DNA from: Rhodopseudomonas pseudopalustris
GTDB taxonomy: Bacteria; Pseudomonadota; Alphaproteobacteria; Rhizobiales; Xanthobacteraceae
Length of the DNA: 64,000 nt
Direction: 5' to 3'
Assembly: GCF_900110435.1 (NCBI RefSeq)
Contig: NZ_FODT01000015.1
Location: forward strand, 1-64,000
The position numbers were made by a program, and so were the translations under genes. Shown here one piece after another: positions 17,846 through 28,307 of the stretch; within the stretch, counting starts at the first letter, position 1; each line of letters starts with the position of its first letter. The notes beneath the pieces were generated by a model. It made no database searches and had not been told where the DNA came from. It worked only from the letters and a program-made list of their open reading frames with translations.

Positions 17846-18259
17846 CTACCTGCGCCCATCCGGTGAGAGTGATTCGATGATGCGGCAATCGGCGACAATG
17901 CCACAGCCGCAATGATCAATCATCCGATCGAGTTCCTTCTTGAGCGATTGCAGGTCCGCAATCTTGCGCTCGACTTCGGCGCGATGCTCCTTGGCGATCG
18001 CGTTGACCGCTGCGCAGGACTGTTCGCGGTCGTCGGAGAGCGCGAGCAGCGCACGAACTTGGTCGAGCGAGAATCCCAGGTCGCGCGCCCGGCGGATGAA
18101 GCTCAGCCGGTTGAGATGCGTCCGGTCATAGGAGCGGTAGTTGCCCTCGGTGCGCGCCGGGGCCGGCAGCAGGCCGGACTTCTCGTAGAAGCGGACTGTC
18201 TCGACCTTCGTGCCGGTCTCGCGGGCCAATTGGCCGATCGTCAATATTCTCGCGTCCAT
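17846..18259 (-). CDS. cadR: CadR/PbrR-type MerR-family metal regulator
   Basis: A 137-residue MerR-family activator. The N-terminal winged helix begins LTIGQLARETGTKVETVRFYEKSGLL, followed by a long dimerisation helix. Metal ligands fit the Cd/Pb/Zn branch: C82 at the start of the dimer helix, and C117, C119 and C125 in the C-terminal loop, the equivalents of CadR/ZntR ligands. It is divergent from the P-type ATPase gene, and its start codon is 3 bp from the promoter that it would distort. It should repress without metal and activate cadA with Cd, Pb or Zn. Confidence 0.9.
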   Translation of the reverse strand: MDARILTIGQLARETGTKVETVRFYEKSGLLPAPARTEGNYRSYDRTHLNRLSFIRRARDLGFSLDQVRALLALSDDREQSCAAVNAIAKEHRAEVERKIADLQSLKKELDRMIDHCGCGIVADCRIIESLSPDGRR

Positions 18260-18262
18260 AGC

Positions 18263-18294
18263 TTGACCCTGTAGTGACTACAGGGATCATTTAG
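18263..18294 (+). promoter_or_regulatory. MerR-type promoter/operator of cadA
   Basis: A -35 TTGACC at 18263-18268 is followed by the perfect dyad CCCTGTAG-TGA-CTACAGGG (18267-18285) lying in an extended spacer before a poor -10 around 18288-18294. An over-long spacer filled by a dyad is the hallmark of MerR-family promoters. The half sites closely resemble those described for CadR-type regulators. It lies in the gap between cadR and cadA. Confidence 0.8.
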
Positions 18295-18325
18295 GGTGTC
18301 ACGTCGCAAGAGTCGAGGTGACACG

Positions 18326-20455
<2,130 letters not shown>

Positions 20456-20462
20456 CCAGGAT

Positions 20463-20957
20463 ATGGCCTTACTCAAGACAACGCTCGTGATGCTTGCCGT
20501 GTTCATCGGCTTGGCAACTCCGTCGATCGCCCACGACTACACGGCTGGCGACATCAGGATCGGCCATCCCTGGTCGCGGCCGACGCCGCCCTCCGCGAAG
20601 GTCGCCGGCGGCTATGTCAAACTGAACAACGCTGGATCGGAGCCTGATCGGTTGGTCGCTATTGCGTCGCCAATTGCGAACCGTGCTGAAATCCATCGTT
20701 CCGTCGTCGAGGACGGCATAGCCAGGATGAGGTCGCTCGATGGCGTGACCGTCGAACCAGGCGCAACCGTCGACTTCGTGGCGGAGCGCCTGCACTTCAT
20801 GTTCATCGAGCCGAACCGGCAGTTGTGCAACGGCGAACGCTTTCCCGCCACGCTCGTCTTTGAGAAGGCCGGTCGTGTCGATATCGAGTTCATGGTGCAG
20901 ATGCGAACATCCGCGCCGGCGGTTGAAGATCATTCCGGGCATGGTGGCTCGCAATGA
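20463..20957 (+). CDS. PCuAC-type periplasmic copper chaperone
   Basis: A 164-residue secreted protein with a signal peptide (MALLKTTLVMLAVFIGLATPSIA, cleavage about residue 23). The mature part has the PCuAC/DUF461 pattern: HPWSRPTPPSAKVAGGYV, an IHRSV...GIARM stretch and a LHFMFI segment, giving the H...M...H-x-M copper ligands. PCuAC delivers Cu(I) to cytochrome c oxidase subunit II. A C-terminal HSGHGG tail may add metal binding. It starts 7 bp after the cadA stop, within the same transcript, and overlaps the SCO1 gene by 4 bp. The ATG at 20463 places the signal peptide correctly. Confidence 0.88.
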   Translation: MALLKTTLVMLAVFIGLATPSIAHDYTAGDIRIGHPWSRPTPPSAKVAGGYVKLNNAGSEPDRLVAIASPIANRAEIHRSVVEDGIARMRSLDGVTVEPGATVDFVAERLHFMFIEPNRQLCNGERFPATLVFEKAGRVDIEFMVQMRTSAPAVEDHSGHGGSQ

Positions 20958-21565
20958 GCGCACTAAAGATCCTCCGGATCGCGGCCTGGGTGGCGGTTGC
21001 GATCGCGGCCGGCATCTGGATCGGCTTTAGCGGCATCCTGCCGGGAACCGGGCGGGTTCAGCAGCCTGTCGCGACCGGCGTTGCCGCCATCGGTGGTCCG
21101 TTCGAGCTGACTTCGCACAAGGGCGAGACCTACAACAATGCCCGGCTTGCTGGAAAGCCCTATCTGGTCTTCTTCGGCTTCACTCATTGCCCTGACATCT
21201 GCCCGACCACGCTGTTCGAGCTGACCGATCTCATGAGTAAGCTCGGTCCTGCCGCGGATCGCCTCACGCCTCTCTTCATCACTGTCGATCCCGAGCGCGA
21301 CACGCAGGAGCTTCTTGCCAGCTACATGACCTCGTTCGACGCGCGCATCGTCGCGCTGCGGGGAAGTCAGGCACAGACGGACGCAGCCGTGAAGGCGTTC
21401 GCGGCCTATTATCGCAAGGTTCCCATCGAGGGCGGAAGCTACACGATGGACCACACGGCCGGCGTGATCCTCATGAATGCGGAAGGGCAACTCGCCGGCA
21501 CGCTCGACATGCACGAACCGCGCGAGACCGTGCTGACGAAGCTGAGGCGGCTGGTCGGTGCCTGA
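20954..21565 (+). CDS. SCO1/SenC-family copper-binding thioredoxin-fold protein
   Basis: A 203-residue membrane-anchored protein: one N-terminal transmembrane helix (residues 7-29), then a thioredoxin fold with the copper/redox motif CPDIC preceded by FFGFTH, and the conserved His ligand in SYTMDHTAG. SCO1 proteins metallate the CuA centre of cytochrome oxidase together with PCuAC. Translationally coupled to the PCuAC gene by an ATGA overlap, and the stop overlaps the flavoprotein remnant that follows. Confidence 0.92.
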   Translation: MSALKILRIAAWVAVAIAAGIWIGFSGILPGTGRVQQPVATGVAAIGGPFELTSHKGETYNNARLAGKPYLVFFGFTHCPDICPTTLFELTDLMSKLGPAADRLTPLFITVDPERDTQELLASYMTSFDARIVALRGSQAQTDAAVKAFAAYYRKVPIEGGSYTMDHTAGVILMNAEGQLAGTLDMHEPRETVLTKLRRLVGA

Positions 21566-21893
21566 CGGGCCGCTCGATGCGCTTGTGATCGGCGCGGGCC
21601 AGGCGGGTCTCGCGACCGACTACCATCTCAAACGCAAAGGTCTCGACCTCCATATCGTCGAGCAGTTGGTCCGCATCGGCGACAGCTGGCGCAAGCGATA
21701 CGAGTCCCTGGCACTGTTCACGCCGCGCAACCTCAGCGCCCTTCCCGGCTTGCCGCTCGCCGGCGATCCGGACGGCTATCCGTCGCGTGAGGAGTTCGCC
21801 GACTATCTGGAGGACTATGCCGCGGGATGGCGGCTAAGGTCGTCGGCTCGTGGCAAGTCGAGTTCGGTATACCAAGCTCCAGATCCTGCATAG
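21558..21893 (+). pseudogene. N-terminal fragment of a flavin-containing monooxygenase
   Basis: The first 90 residues match FAD/NAD(P)-binding oxidoreductases of the TrkA/YhhO-like flavin monooxygenase type: ALVIGAGQAGLATDYHLKRKGL is the Rossmann FAD motif, followed by the WRKRYESLALFTPR block. After about residue 92 the similarity ends and a stop follows at 111, whereas full-length members have 350-600 residues. The GTG start overlaps the SCO1 stop by 8 bp, so the intact gene was once part of this operon and was truncated by a deletion near 21835-21890. Confidence 0.75.
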
Positions 21894-22072
21894 ACATTGC
21901 ACATAGACCCATCATTTAGGTCCGTGCCGAACCGAATGCGAGATGAGAGGGCCGGGCGTGTCGCTGCGGGACCGGGCTCTCGGCTCCGCTGAAACCCCGG
22001 CCGCGCCGGGTTTTCACCCTTCGGGCGTCGATCCCTTCTGTAATCCGACCCAACAAGTCAAGCGGCGCGATG

Positions 22073-23044
22073 CTACGGGCCGTTCCGCGCGGGCAGTAGT
22101 TTGAGGAAGCGGACATACGCCAGTTCGGACAGCAGCTCGACCACCGTCTGGGTCACGATAACCGCAGGGATGAGTGGAACGCCGCCAGGAACGGCAAAAG
22201 CGAAAGGAAGGACTACCAGTGAGTTGCGCGTCGCGGCGCTGAAAGCGACGGCCAAGGTAGCTTGCGGGCCGAGACGTCCAGCGCGAGCCGCTAGCCACCC
22301 ACACAACGGCGCTACCACGGCATAGATTAAATAGATCGGCAGAGCTGCGAGTGCAGCGGCGGAGGCTTGACCAACGCGCGGCATGACAATGGCCAATACT
22401 AGAAACAGGACCAAGGCTGTCGCTGGCACGGGCAATAGGTTGAGCGCGCTGGAAAACCGCGCGATGCCAGAGGATCGTGTCGCTCGCGCCTGCACGATGC
22501 CAGCGAGCGCCAACGGCACAGCTATAAGCCAGATAAAGGCATGAAGAAAAGGCTCCGGCTCGACCAAACGCGAAGCGTCTGGTCCGAGAAAAACGCCGAG
22601 ATAGAGAGGCAGTAGCAGCATCTGTACGATCAAGAGCAGCGGTGTTGCCGCCAAAAGGGATTTTGCGTCACCCCGCCCGAGATGCGTAAACGTCACCACG
22701 TAATCAATGCATGGGGTCAGAAGCACCAGCAGGACACCCAGACGCAACATCGGATCAGCGGGCAAGAACATCACAAGCGCGGCCACGATCAGCGGTATGA
22801 TCGCGAAATTGACGATCAAAAGGCACAGCAGGAACCGCTTACTCAAAAAGGACTTCGGCAGGTCTGATAGAGGCACTTGCAGGAACGTGACGAAGAGCAT
22901 CAACGCCAGCGCAGGGTTGATGGACCACTCCAGTTTCTCAACGCCTGCAATAGAGAAAGCGGCAAGCATACCCAGTACAATCGCGGCGAAGTAGACCGCG
23001 ATCTGATTTGCCTCCATCCACGAACGAACACGTTCCACCAACAT
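22073..23044 (-). CDS. ArsB/ACR3-like arsenic resistance transporter (SBF superfamily)
   Basis: A 323-residue polytopic membrane protein with about ten hydrophobic segments, of the bile acid:sodium symporter/ACR3 superfamily. Members annotated as arsenic resistance proteins share the LTPCIDYVVTFTHLGRGD and AFSAATRNSLVVLPFA blocks seen here. The likely role is extrusion of arsenite or a similar oxyanion. There is no arsR, arsC or arsH beside it. The start ATG has GGAGGGG directly before it, rather close; M10 is an alternative. It faces away from the cad operon and ends 180 bp from the truncated monooxygenase. Confidence 0.75.
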   Translation of the reverse strand: MLVERVRSWMEANQIAVYFAAIVLGMLAAFSIAGVEKLEWSINPALALMLFVTFLQVPLSDLPKSFLSKRFLLCLLIVNFAIIPLIVAALVMFLPADPMLRLGVLLVLLTPCIDYVVTFTHLGRGDAKSLLAATPLLLIVQMLLLPLYLGVFLGPDASRLVEPEPFLHAFIWLIAVPLALAGIVQARATRSSGIARFSSALNLLPVPATALVLFLVLAIVMPRVGQASAAALAALPIYLIYAVVAPLCGWLAARAGRLGPQATLAVAFSAATRNSLVVLPFAFAVPGGVPLIPAVIVTQTVVELLSELAYVRFLKLLPARNGP

Positions 23045-23382
23045 CCCCTCCCGAGTCGAACGGGCATCGTAGCATAATCATGAAAATGCCTTCTTGGGCG
23101 GCCCCTTCGCTCTGCTCGGTCACGCTCTACTCGCAGGCAGACGCCTGCGACCGGAGCCGCGCCGCGTCTCCGCCCTTCGGGTGACGATCGTTGCCGCAAA
23201 CTGCTCGTGCCTGGCCCGCGCTTCTGTCCGGAGTCGGCCTAAGGCGCGCTCCATGATGGGGTTCGGCGAGTTAGGTCGTCCAAGCTCACAGCGCGTGCTG
23301 GATACTCGCACCGCACAGGGATCGAAACGGACTGACCTTCCCCACGTCCTCGGCAGAGCAGATCGCTACGCCGGAACGATCC
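23045..23382. other. Intergenic stretch with a repeat shared with 42.9 kb
   Basis: No convincing gene is seen in these 338 bp. Positions 23153-23189 contain a segment (ending TTCGGGTGACGATC) that recurs with few changes at 42894-42933, beside another backbone gene. The repeat is of unknown nature and suggests that both places derive from the same mobile backbone. Confidence 0.4.
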
Positions 23383-24422
23383 CTATGCAGACCGCGCCAC
23401 AGGCGGATGGCCGAACTGGAAGTCCCTTCCGTCCACCCACATGCGATGCATAATAATTGCAAGCTTGCGAGCCACCGCCACGCAAGCCTTCTTCGCGCCA
23501 ATGCGCTTGGCCAGCTTCACGCCCCAGGCCCGCAGAACGGACCACTTCTTCGAGATCCGCAGATGCGAGTTCGCGGCTTCATACAGCGCGTGGCGCATCA
23601 TCTTGTCACCGCACTTGCTGATATTGCCCGAGCGGTCAATCTCACCCGACTGATAGACACGGGGCGTCAGGCCGAGATGCGCGGCGACCGCCTTGGAATC
23701 CTTGAACCGGCTTGGATCGTCGATCGTCGCCTTAAATGACAGGCTCACGATTGGCCCAACACCGGAGACCGTCATCAGGTGCTTGCAAACGTCATCCTTG
23801 CGGGCCACTTGCGAAAGTTGCCGATCTAACGTCACCTTCTTTGCCCGCATCATGTTGCGTGCTTCCAGTAATGGCTCAATCGCGCCGCGCAGTTCCGACG
23901 CATCGGCGAGCATGGCCTCAACCTTCGCTGCGAAACGCACCCGATGGACTAATCCGAGCTTGATGCCGTGAACCTTGAGCAGACCACGGATGGAATCTTC
24001 GATCCGCCAGCATGTGGTCCACGAATTTACGACGGGCGATCAGCATGGTTCGCAGCAGTTGCGACGTCTTTGCTCTTCACGTGGACGGGCCGGTAGTGAC
24101 CAAGCCGCATCATGTCGGCGATGCCGCGTGCGTCGCTCCGGTCAGTCTTGTTGGGCCGAGAGGAACGAAAGCGTTGCGCGTGACGAGTCTCGATGCAGAC
24201 TGTTCGAAATCCGCTCTCGACCAGCGCGCCGTAGAGCCATTCCGATAGCGGGCAGGCTTCGATACCGACGAGCGTGATGGTCTCGCGCCAGCGTATGAGT
24301 GCCTTGATGAGAGCTGCGGGTTCGCTCTCGGCCTTGCCCTCCCAAACGGGTGAGCCATCCGCTTCCACAACACAGATTGAAGTGGTCTTGAGGGAAACGT
24401 CCAGTCCGACGAACAGGTACAT
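23383..24422 (-). pseudogene. IS110-family transposase with two frameshifts
   Basis: The N-terminal DEDD domain (MYLFVGLDVSLKTTSICVVE, first acidic residue D9) and the C-terminal Transposase_20 domain (LMTVSGVGPIVSLSFKATID, AAHLGLTPRVYQSG, conserved Ser in RSGNISKCGD) are both well preserved, but in different frames. A one-base insertion near 24060 breaks HVKSKD|SQLLRTMLIARRKF, and another near 24003 breaks FVDHMLA|IEDSIRG. The element cannot make an intact transposase unless both are programmed shifts, which is unlikely. IS110 elements lack long terminal repeats, so the ends are not defined. Confidence 0.85.
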
Positions 24423-24528
24423 CGCGCATCTCCTTTGCTGGGCAGAATCAATCCCAGCGTAAGATTATCGAGAGGCCGGGATCGGATTACCCCAGCTCAC
24501 GTAACGCCGCCGCCAGCCTTGGCGTTGT

Positions 24529-24855
24529 CTATTCCGTGGGATTCCAGATCACCGCAAATTCGTCGTCGCTCTCCGATCCGGCGGCCCGGCCGAGATTGGC
24601 GAACAGCCTGCGCGGTCCGAACTCGGGCGCCGAGATCGAAACCGACACATAGTCGGCGCCGTTCTCCTTGTTCTTGCGAATCCAGGCGCCGCCAATCTCC
24701 GCGCCATTGGCATAAACGCGATAGTCGGGCTGGTCGCTATCCGGCTTCTTCTCCTTGTTCGGCATGATCTTCAGCGCCGCCGAGATCGACAGCGTCCGCA
24801 GCGTGCCGCGATAGGAACCGTCGTCGAGCTTGTTGACGTAGCCGATGGCTGGCAT
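24529..24855 (-). CDS. DUF736 family protein
   Basis: A 108-residue single-domain DUF736 protein (IGYVNKLDDGSYRGTLRTLS at the start; DYRVYANGAEIGGAW and GADYVSVSISAPEF following). DUF736 genes are a regular part of alphaproteobacterial plasmid and ICE backbones; their function is unknown, possibly DNA or nucleotide related. The ATG at 24853-24855 has GGGGAG 8 bp upstream, so I reject the 212-codon N-terminal extension. A second, more diverged copy lies at 41507-41821. Confidence 0.85.
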   Translation of the reverse strand: MPAIGYVNKLDDGSYRGTLRTLSISAALKIMPNKEKKPDSDQPDYRVYANGAEIGGAWIRKNKENGADYVSVSISAPEFGPRRLFANLGRAAGSESDDEFAVIWNPTE

Positions 24856-25345
24856 GTGATGTCTCCCCGTTTCATTCCGGCTGGCATCCGGCCCGGCATG
24901 CGCGGCGGTCTTGGCCGGAACGTCGGACTTGCCTGCGTCCGCGCCATGCCCAAGCAGCCGCGCCATTCCACTTGCTCGCATTCCGATCGCTCCCATGCCG
25001 ACGCGCGCCGTGGGCAGGAGCATCCACCGGGGCGCCGCGCCGCACACCCTGTCGAATCCGACGGGTCTCACAAGCCCAATGTCCCTGTGACAAAGCCCGC
25101 CCTCCGATCCCGATCGGCCGGATGGAGGGTGGCTGGGGCGGGTGCTGGCTGCCGCTTGCGCCATGCCGGCCGCAAGGGAGGCTTCGCCGCGCCCGGAGCC
25201 CGACGAATGCGACGTCTTGTCAACGCGCCCTTGCCCCCGGCAGGCTTCGCGGCCGGTCGGAGTCGTCCCGTCAATGGCGGGAATTGCGAAGCCAACCGAA
25301 GAAAGGGCTGGACATCGCCGCCGCGGCGGGTTCGGCGTAAGGGTC
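24856..25345. promoter_or_regulatory. Divergent GC-rich leader with conserved hairpin (copy L1)
   Basis: These 490 bp separate DUF736 (minus) from the DUF3991/TOPRIM gene (plus) and hold no gene. On the plus strand, 25165-25241 forms a two-part stem: GCCGG (25165-25169) with CCGGC (25237-25241), and GCAAGGG (25172-25178) with CCCTTGC (25228-25234), around a GGCTTCGCC loop. The same architecture recurs at 26941-27022 and 28308-28387 with compensatory changes, so it is probably an RNA leader element of the TOPRIM gene. Confidence 0.5.
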
Positions 25346-26251
25346 ATGGCGAAGAAAGACATTGACGAGCTGCGGGGAAAGGTGCCCTGCGCGTCCGTCC
25401 TGGAGAAGGCGGGCTGGAAAGTCGACCTGAAGGAAAGCACCCGCAAGGCGGTCAAGTACCGCCACGGCGAGGGCCAGATCGTCATCGTCATTCACGACGG
25501 GCGCGGCTGGTTCGATCCGATGTCGGACGCGAAGGGCGACGTCTTCGACCTCGCCGTGCATCTCGGCGCAGCCGGCTTTGCGGTAGCTCTGCAGCAGGTC
25601 GCCGATCTCGTTGGCTTCACGCCGAGGCAGCCGGCCTGGAAACGCCCGGCCCGGACGAAGCCGCCGGCGCCGCTTGCGCATCGCTGGACCGCGCGCCTCA
25701 AGCCGCGGCCGGGCTCGCCGACCTGGCGTTATCTCGCTGAGACGCGAGCCATTCCCGATCACTTGATTCAGGAGGCCGTCGATCAGGACCGGCTGCGCGA
25801 AGGCCCGCATGGCAGCATGTGGGCGGCCCATACCGACGAGTCCGGCGCCGTCGTCGGCTGGGAAGAGCGCGGCTCCGAATGGCGCGGCTTTGCGACCGAT
25901 GGATCCAAGGTGCTGTTCCGCCTCGGCGCGACGCATGCGACGCGTGTCTGCATCACCGAGGCAGCGATCGACGCGATGAGCCGCGCGGCGATCGAAGGTC
26001 TGCGCCACGATACGCTCTATGTCAGCACCGGCGGCGGCTGGTCGCCGGCGACCGAAGCTGCGATCCGCGCCATCGCCGCGCGCCCAGGCACGCTTCTTGT
26101 CGCCGCGACCGACAGCAACCTGCAGGGCGACGTGTTCGGCGACCGCCTGCGCGCCATCGCAAAGGATGTCGGCGCCCGCTACGATCGCCTGCGGCCGTCG
26201 CGTGACGATTGGAATGAGGACTTGAAGGAGGCGGTGCGAGCGACTCGTTAG
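25346..26251 (+). CDS. DUF3991 and TOPRIM domain protein
   Basis: A 301-residue protein. The N-terminal 110 residues (LRGKVPCASVLEKAGWKVDL, GRGWFDPMSDAKGDVFDLAVHL) form the primase-like DUF3991 region. The C-terminal TOPRIM domain shows VCITEAAIDAMS (acidic strand E) and TLLVAATDSNLQGD (D-x-N), equivalent to the catalytic Glu and DxD positions of primases. Such proteins occur in mobile-element replication or transfer modules. The start is the ATG at 25346 with AAGGG upstream; the frame is open further but the homologous part begins here. A toxin-antitoxin pair follows convergently. Confidence 0.82.
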   Translation: MAKKDIDELRGKVPCASVLEKAGWKVDLKESTRKAVKYRHGEGQIVIVIHDGRGWFDPMSDAKGDVFDLAVHLGAAGFAVALQQVADLVGFTPRQPAWKRPARTKPPAPLAHRWTARLKPRPGSPTWRYLAETRAIPDHLIQEAVDQDRLREGPHGSMWAAHTDESGAVVGWEERGSEWRGFATDGSKVLFRLGATHATRVCITEAAIDAMSRAAIEGLRHDTLYVSTGGGWSPATEAAIRAIAARPGTLLVAATDSNLQGDVFGDRLRAIAKDVGARYDRLRPSRDDWNEDLKEAVRATR

Positions 26252-26260
26252 GGCCCGGCC

Positions 26261-26584
26261 TCACCGCAAGAGGCGGCGCTCCAGGAGCGTTTGCATATCA
26301 CGACGGCCGTCGACGACGCAGTAGACGACGACGTCGCGCCCCATGATGCGATAAATGATGCGATACGGCCTGTAGTGCGTCTCGCGATAGTCGGTGATTC
26401 CGAGACCGGCCAGCTCCTTCGGGATGTTACCGCGCTCTGGCATCTCGGACAGCCGCTCACAAGCCCCTTCGAGCGCGGCCAGCACGTGATCCGCGCTGCC
26501 GACAGAGTCGTGGCTCGCGATGTAGCGATAGATGTCCTCGATGTCCCGCTCGGCATCCTCGGCCAGCAGCACGCGAAAGCGCAT
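26261..26584 (-). CDS. RelE/ParE-superfamily toxin
   Basis: A 107-residue basic protein with the ParE/RelE fold signature: an N-terminal strand and helix (FRVLLAEDAERDIEDIYRYIA), then YRPYRIIYRIMGRDVVVYCVVDGRRDMQTLLERRL at the C-terminus, as in ParE-type toxins. ParE toxins poison gyrase while RelE toxins cleave mRNA; the sequence fits ParE better. It starts 9 bp after the antitoxin stop. The pair probably stabilises the element. Confidence 0.88.
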   Translation of the reverse strand: MRFRVLLAEDAERDIEDIYRYIASHDSVGSADHVLAALEGACERLSEMPERGNIPKELAGLGITDYRETHYRPYRIIYRIMGRDVVVYCVVDGRRDMQTLLERRLLR

Positions 26585-26593
26585 CGCGCGCGA

Positions 26594-26866
26594 TCAGCCT
26601 TTGACGCGCGCGCGAATGCGCTTGAAGGCCTCGCCGGCGGGACGAACCTTGCCCGCTTCGACCTGCGCGTTGGTCAGGGCGAGCACCTTGAGAAGCGCGA
26701 GGGTTTCCTGCGTCTGCTCGTAGCGACCGACATCCTGCAGCACGGCCTTGGCTTCGCCATGCACCGTGATGACGACGGGATCCTGCCCCTCTGCCAGGCC
26801 GCGAATGATCTCCGGCGCATGCGCCTTGAGATGGCTGAGGGGTTTCACCCGATCGGATAGTTTCAT
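26594..26866 (-). CDS. Phd/YefM-family antitoxin
   Basis: A 90-residue antitoxin. The N-terminal Phd/YefM DNA-binding fold is recognisable (VKPLSHLKAHAPEIIRGLAE, PVVITVHGEAKAVLQDVGRYEQ). The C-terminal helix, rich in Lys and Arg, would bind the toxin. I use the ATG at 26864-26866, which begins the conserved MKLSDRVKPL block. It is first in the operon, with the toxin 9 bp downstream and an operator-like repeat just upstream. Confidence 0.88.
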   Translation of the reverse strand: MKLSDRVKPLSHLKAHAPEIIRGLAEGQDPVVITVHGEAKAVLQDVGRYEQTQETLALLKVLALTNAQVEAGKVRPAGEAFKRIRARVKG

Positions 26867-26888
26867 CTGCCTTCGCCTCACCAGACCA

Positions 26889-26911
26889 GAATATGGACCG
26901 AATATAGTCCG
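26889..26911. promoter_or_regulatory. Operator-like tandem repeat upstream of Phd antitoxin
   Basis: Two 12-bp units, GAATATGGACCG and GAATATAGTCCG, lie head to tail about 22 bp upstream of the antitoxin start, sharing a base. Together they contain GGAC-N8-GTCC as an inverted repeat. The AT-rich core would also hold the -10 on the minus strand. Phd/YefM antitoxins bind such short palindromes to repress their own promoter. Confidence 0.5.
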
Positions 26912-26940
26912 AACCAGAAGGAGAGGGAAGGGGCTCCCGC

Positions 26941-27022
26941 TGCCGCATGCCCGGCCGGCGCCTCAAGGGTGAAGCTTCGCCCGCGTTCCGCGGCCCTTGA
27001 CCCGCCGGACCGGCGAGGCGGC
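26941..27022 (+). promoter_or_regulatory. Structured leader element, copy A1
   Basis: An 82-bp element nearly identical to 28308-28387. It forms CCGGCG (26955-26960)/CGCCGG (27003-27008) and TCAAGGG (26963-26969)/CCCTTGA (26994-27000) stems enclosing GAAGCTTCGCCCGCG. It lies 45 bp before the ATG at 27068. Compared with L1 at 25165-25241 the inner stem closes with T-A instead of G-C, a compensatory change that supports an RNA structure. Confidence 0.55.
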
Positions 27023-27067
27023 CGCGCCCCGAGGGTGTCTTCAACACCCGAAGGGGAGGACAACCTC

Positions 27068-27457
27068 ATGCCAATCTTTACAATCGAGACGACCTATCGC
27101 CTGCCGGTCTATCGCCAGCGCAGCTACGAAGCGGCCGATCTCGCCGCGGCCTGCCGGCTTGCCGTCGAGGACGACGACTGGGACGGCGCGAAGCACGACC
27201 ACGAAACCGTCGGCGAGACCTATGTCACCGGCGTCTGGGAAGGCCGCGACGCCGCTTATAGCGGTCCGTCCGCGCCGGTCCCCTCGCACTATCGCGAGAC
27301 CGTCCAGCGCAAGGCCGATCACTTCGAGGTGCTGCTCGGCCTCGTGAAGGTGCTGAGCGGCGCTGAGGCGTCGGATCGCGCCTATTGGCAGGACCGCGCC
27401 GTGTCCGCGATCGCCAAGGCCGAGGCCATCCTCGTCGGCGCCCGCGATCCGGACTGA
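27068..27457 (+). CDS. Conserved ICE/plasmid backbone protein, unknown function
   Basis: A 129-residue acidic protein without a recognised domain. It begins with a beta-rich region (FTIETTYRLPVYRQRSYEA), followed by an acidic stretch (EDDDWDGAKHDHETVGETY) and a C-terminal helical part. The start at 27068 is fixed by GGGGAGGA 9 bp upstream; the in-frame extension upstream is the structured leader. A short hairpin terminator follows at 27489-27511. The arrangement of leader, small gene and terminator suggests a separate transcript. Confidence 0.7.
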   Translation: MPIFTIETTYRLPVYRQRSYEAADLAAACRLAVEDDDWDGAKHDHETVGETYVTGVWEGRDAAYSGPSAPVPSHYRETVQRKADHFEVLLGLVKVLSGAEASDRAYWQDRAVSAIAKAEAILVGARDPD

Positions 27458-27488
27458 TCCGGCGCCAGCCCCACCATCCCGTAATCCC

Positions 27489-27511
27489 GCCCGGTCCCGC
27501 CGGGCTTTGTC
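27489..27511 (+). terminator. Hairpin terminator
   Basis: GCCCGG-TCCCG-CCGGGC followed by TTTGTCATTT, 31 bp after the preceding stop. The stem is short (6 bp) but GC-rich. Confidence 0.5.
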
Positions 27512-27527
27512 ATTTCAGGAGACCAAC

Positions 27528-28298
27528 ATGGCCAGCTACTACGTGCCGACCGTCGTGCAGACGACGATTCCCAACACCGACATGACGCCGCTCGAGCGGC
27601 TCGTCCTCTCACATATGTTCGACGCTGAGCCGGACGACGACGGGCTCTATTTCTTCGCCGAGGAAAGCCCGCGCGAGTGCATCAAGGTCGACGCCGCCGA
27701 GCTGCGCGCCGCGCACCGGGATTCTGCCGACGGCGACAGCGTTCTCGACTCAATCGTCGGGGAGCGCCTGGCGGAAAGCGCCGACGCCGAGACCCACATC
27801 GAGCTCGACCTGACCGTGACGTCGTGGGCGACCGTCTTTCAGGACATCGTGCGGCGTTCCGTGACGCTCGAGGAGATAGCTGTCTCATCGGCATTCACGT
27901 GCTCGCGCATGCGGCCGGACGGATTTGGCGGCATGGCCACACTGATCACTGCCGATTCGATCCGGTCATGCTCGACGGACGAGGCGCTGCAGCAATTCCG
28001 CGAGGAGCTTGCGACCGCAGCAGCGCCGCGAACGCATGTGCTCCTGCGCTTCGACGAAAGCGAGGTGCGGACGATGATCGGCGAGGTCATCACCTATGAC
28101 GACGCTCTTACGACGCTGTCGCCGGATGCCATCACCGGCGATGACGTGCATGCGGCATGTCTCGCCGTTGCCGCAGCGACCCAACTCATGGAGGAGCATG
28201 GCACGGCTGTGTTCAAGGCCGCGCTCGCGGCCATCAAGAGCGCCGAACAGCGCCGTGCCGAATCGAATGCAGGAAAAGGAAGAAGGGAGGGGGAATGA
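27528..28298 (+). CDS. Conserved ICE/plasmid backbone protein, unknown function
   Basis: A 256-residue acidic protein that I do not recognise. It has no signal peptide or membrane span. It is rich in Asp, Glu, Ala and Thr, with a region resembling a helical scaffold (DEALQQFREELATAAAPRTHVLLRF) and a mixed-charge C-terminal tail. The start ATG at 27528 has AGGAG 8 bp upstream. Its 3' end runs directly into the next structured leader (28308-28387). Confidence 0.65.
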   Translation: MASYYVPTVVQTTIPNTDMTPLERLVLSHMFDAEPDDDGLYFFAEESPRECIKVDAAELRAAHRDSADGDSVLDSIVGERLAESADAETHIELDLTVTSWATVFQDIVRRSVTLEEIAVSSAFTCSRMRPDGFGGMATLITADSIRSCSTDEALQQFREELATAAAPRTHVLLRFDESEVRTMIGEVITYDDALTTLSPDAITGDDVHAACLAVAAATQLMEEHGTAVFKAALAAIKSAEQRRAESNAGKGRREGE

Positions 28299-28307
28299 GA
28301 AACGCGA

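Noticed and set aside
24856-25491. 212-codon extension of the first DUF736 protein
   Set aside because: Homology and a good ribosome site place the start at 24855; the extension overlaps the structured leader and the divergent gene.
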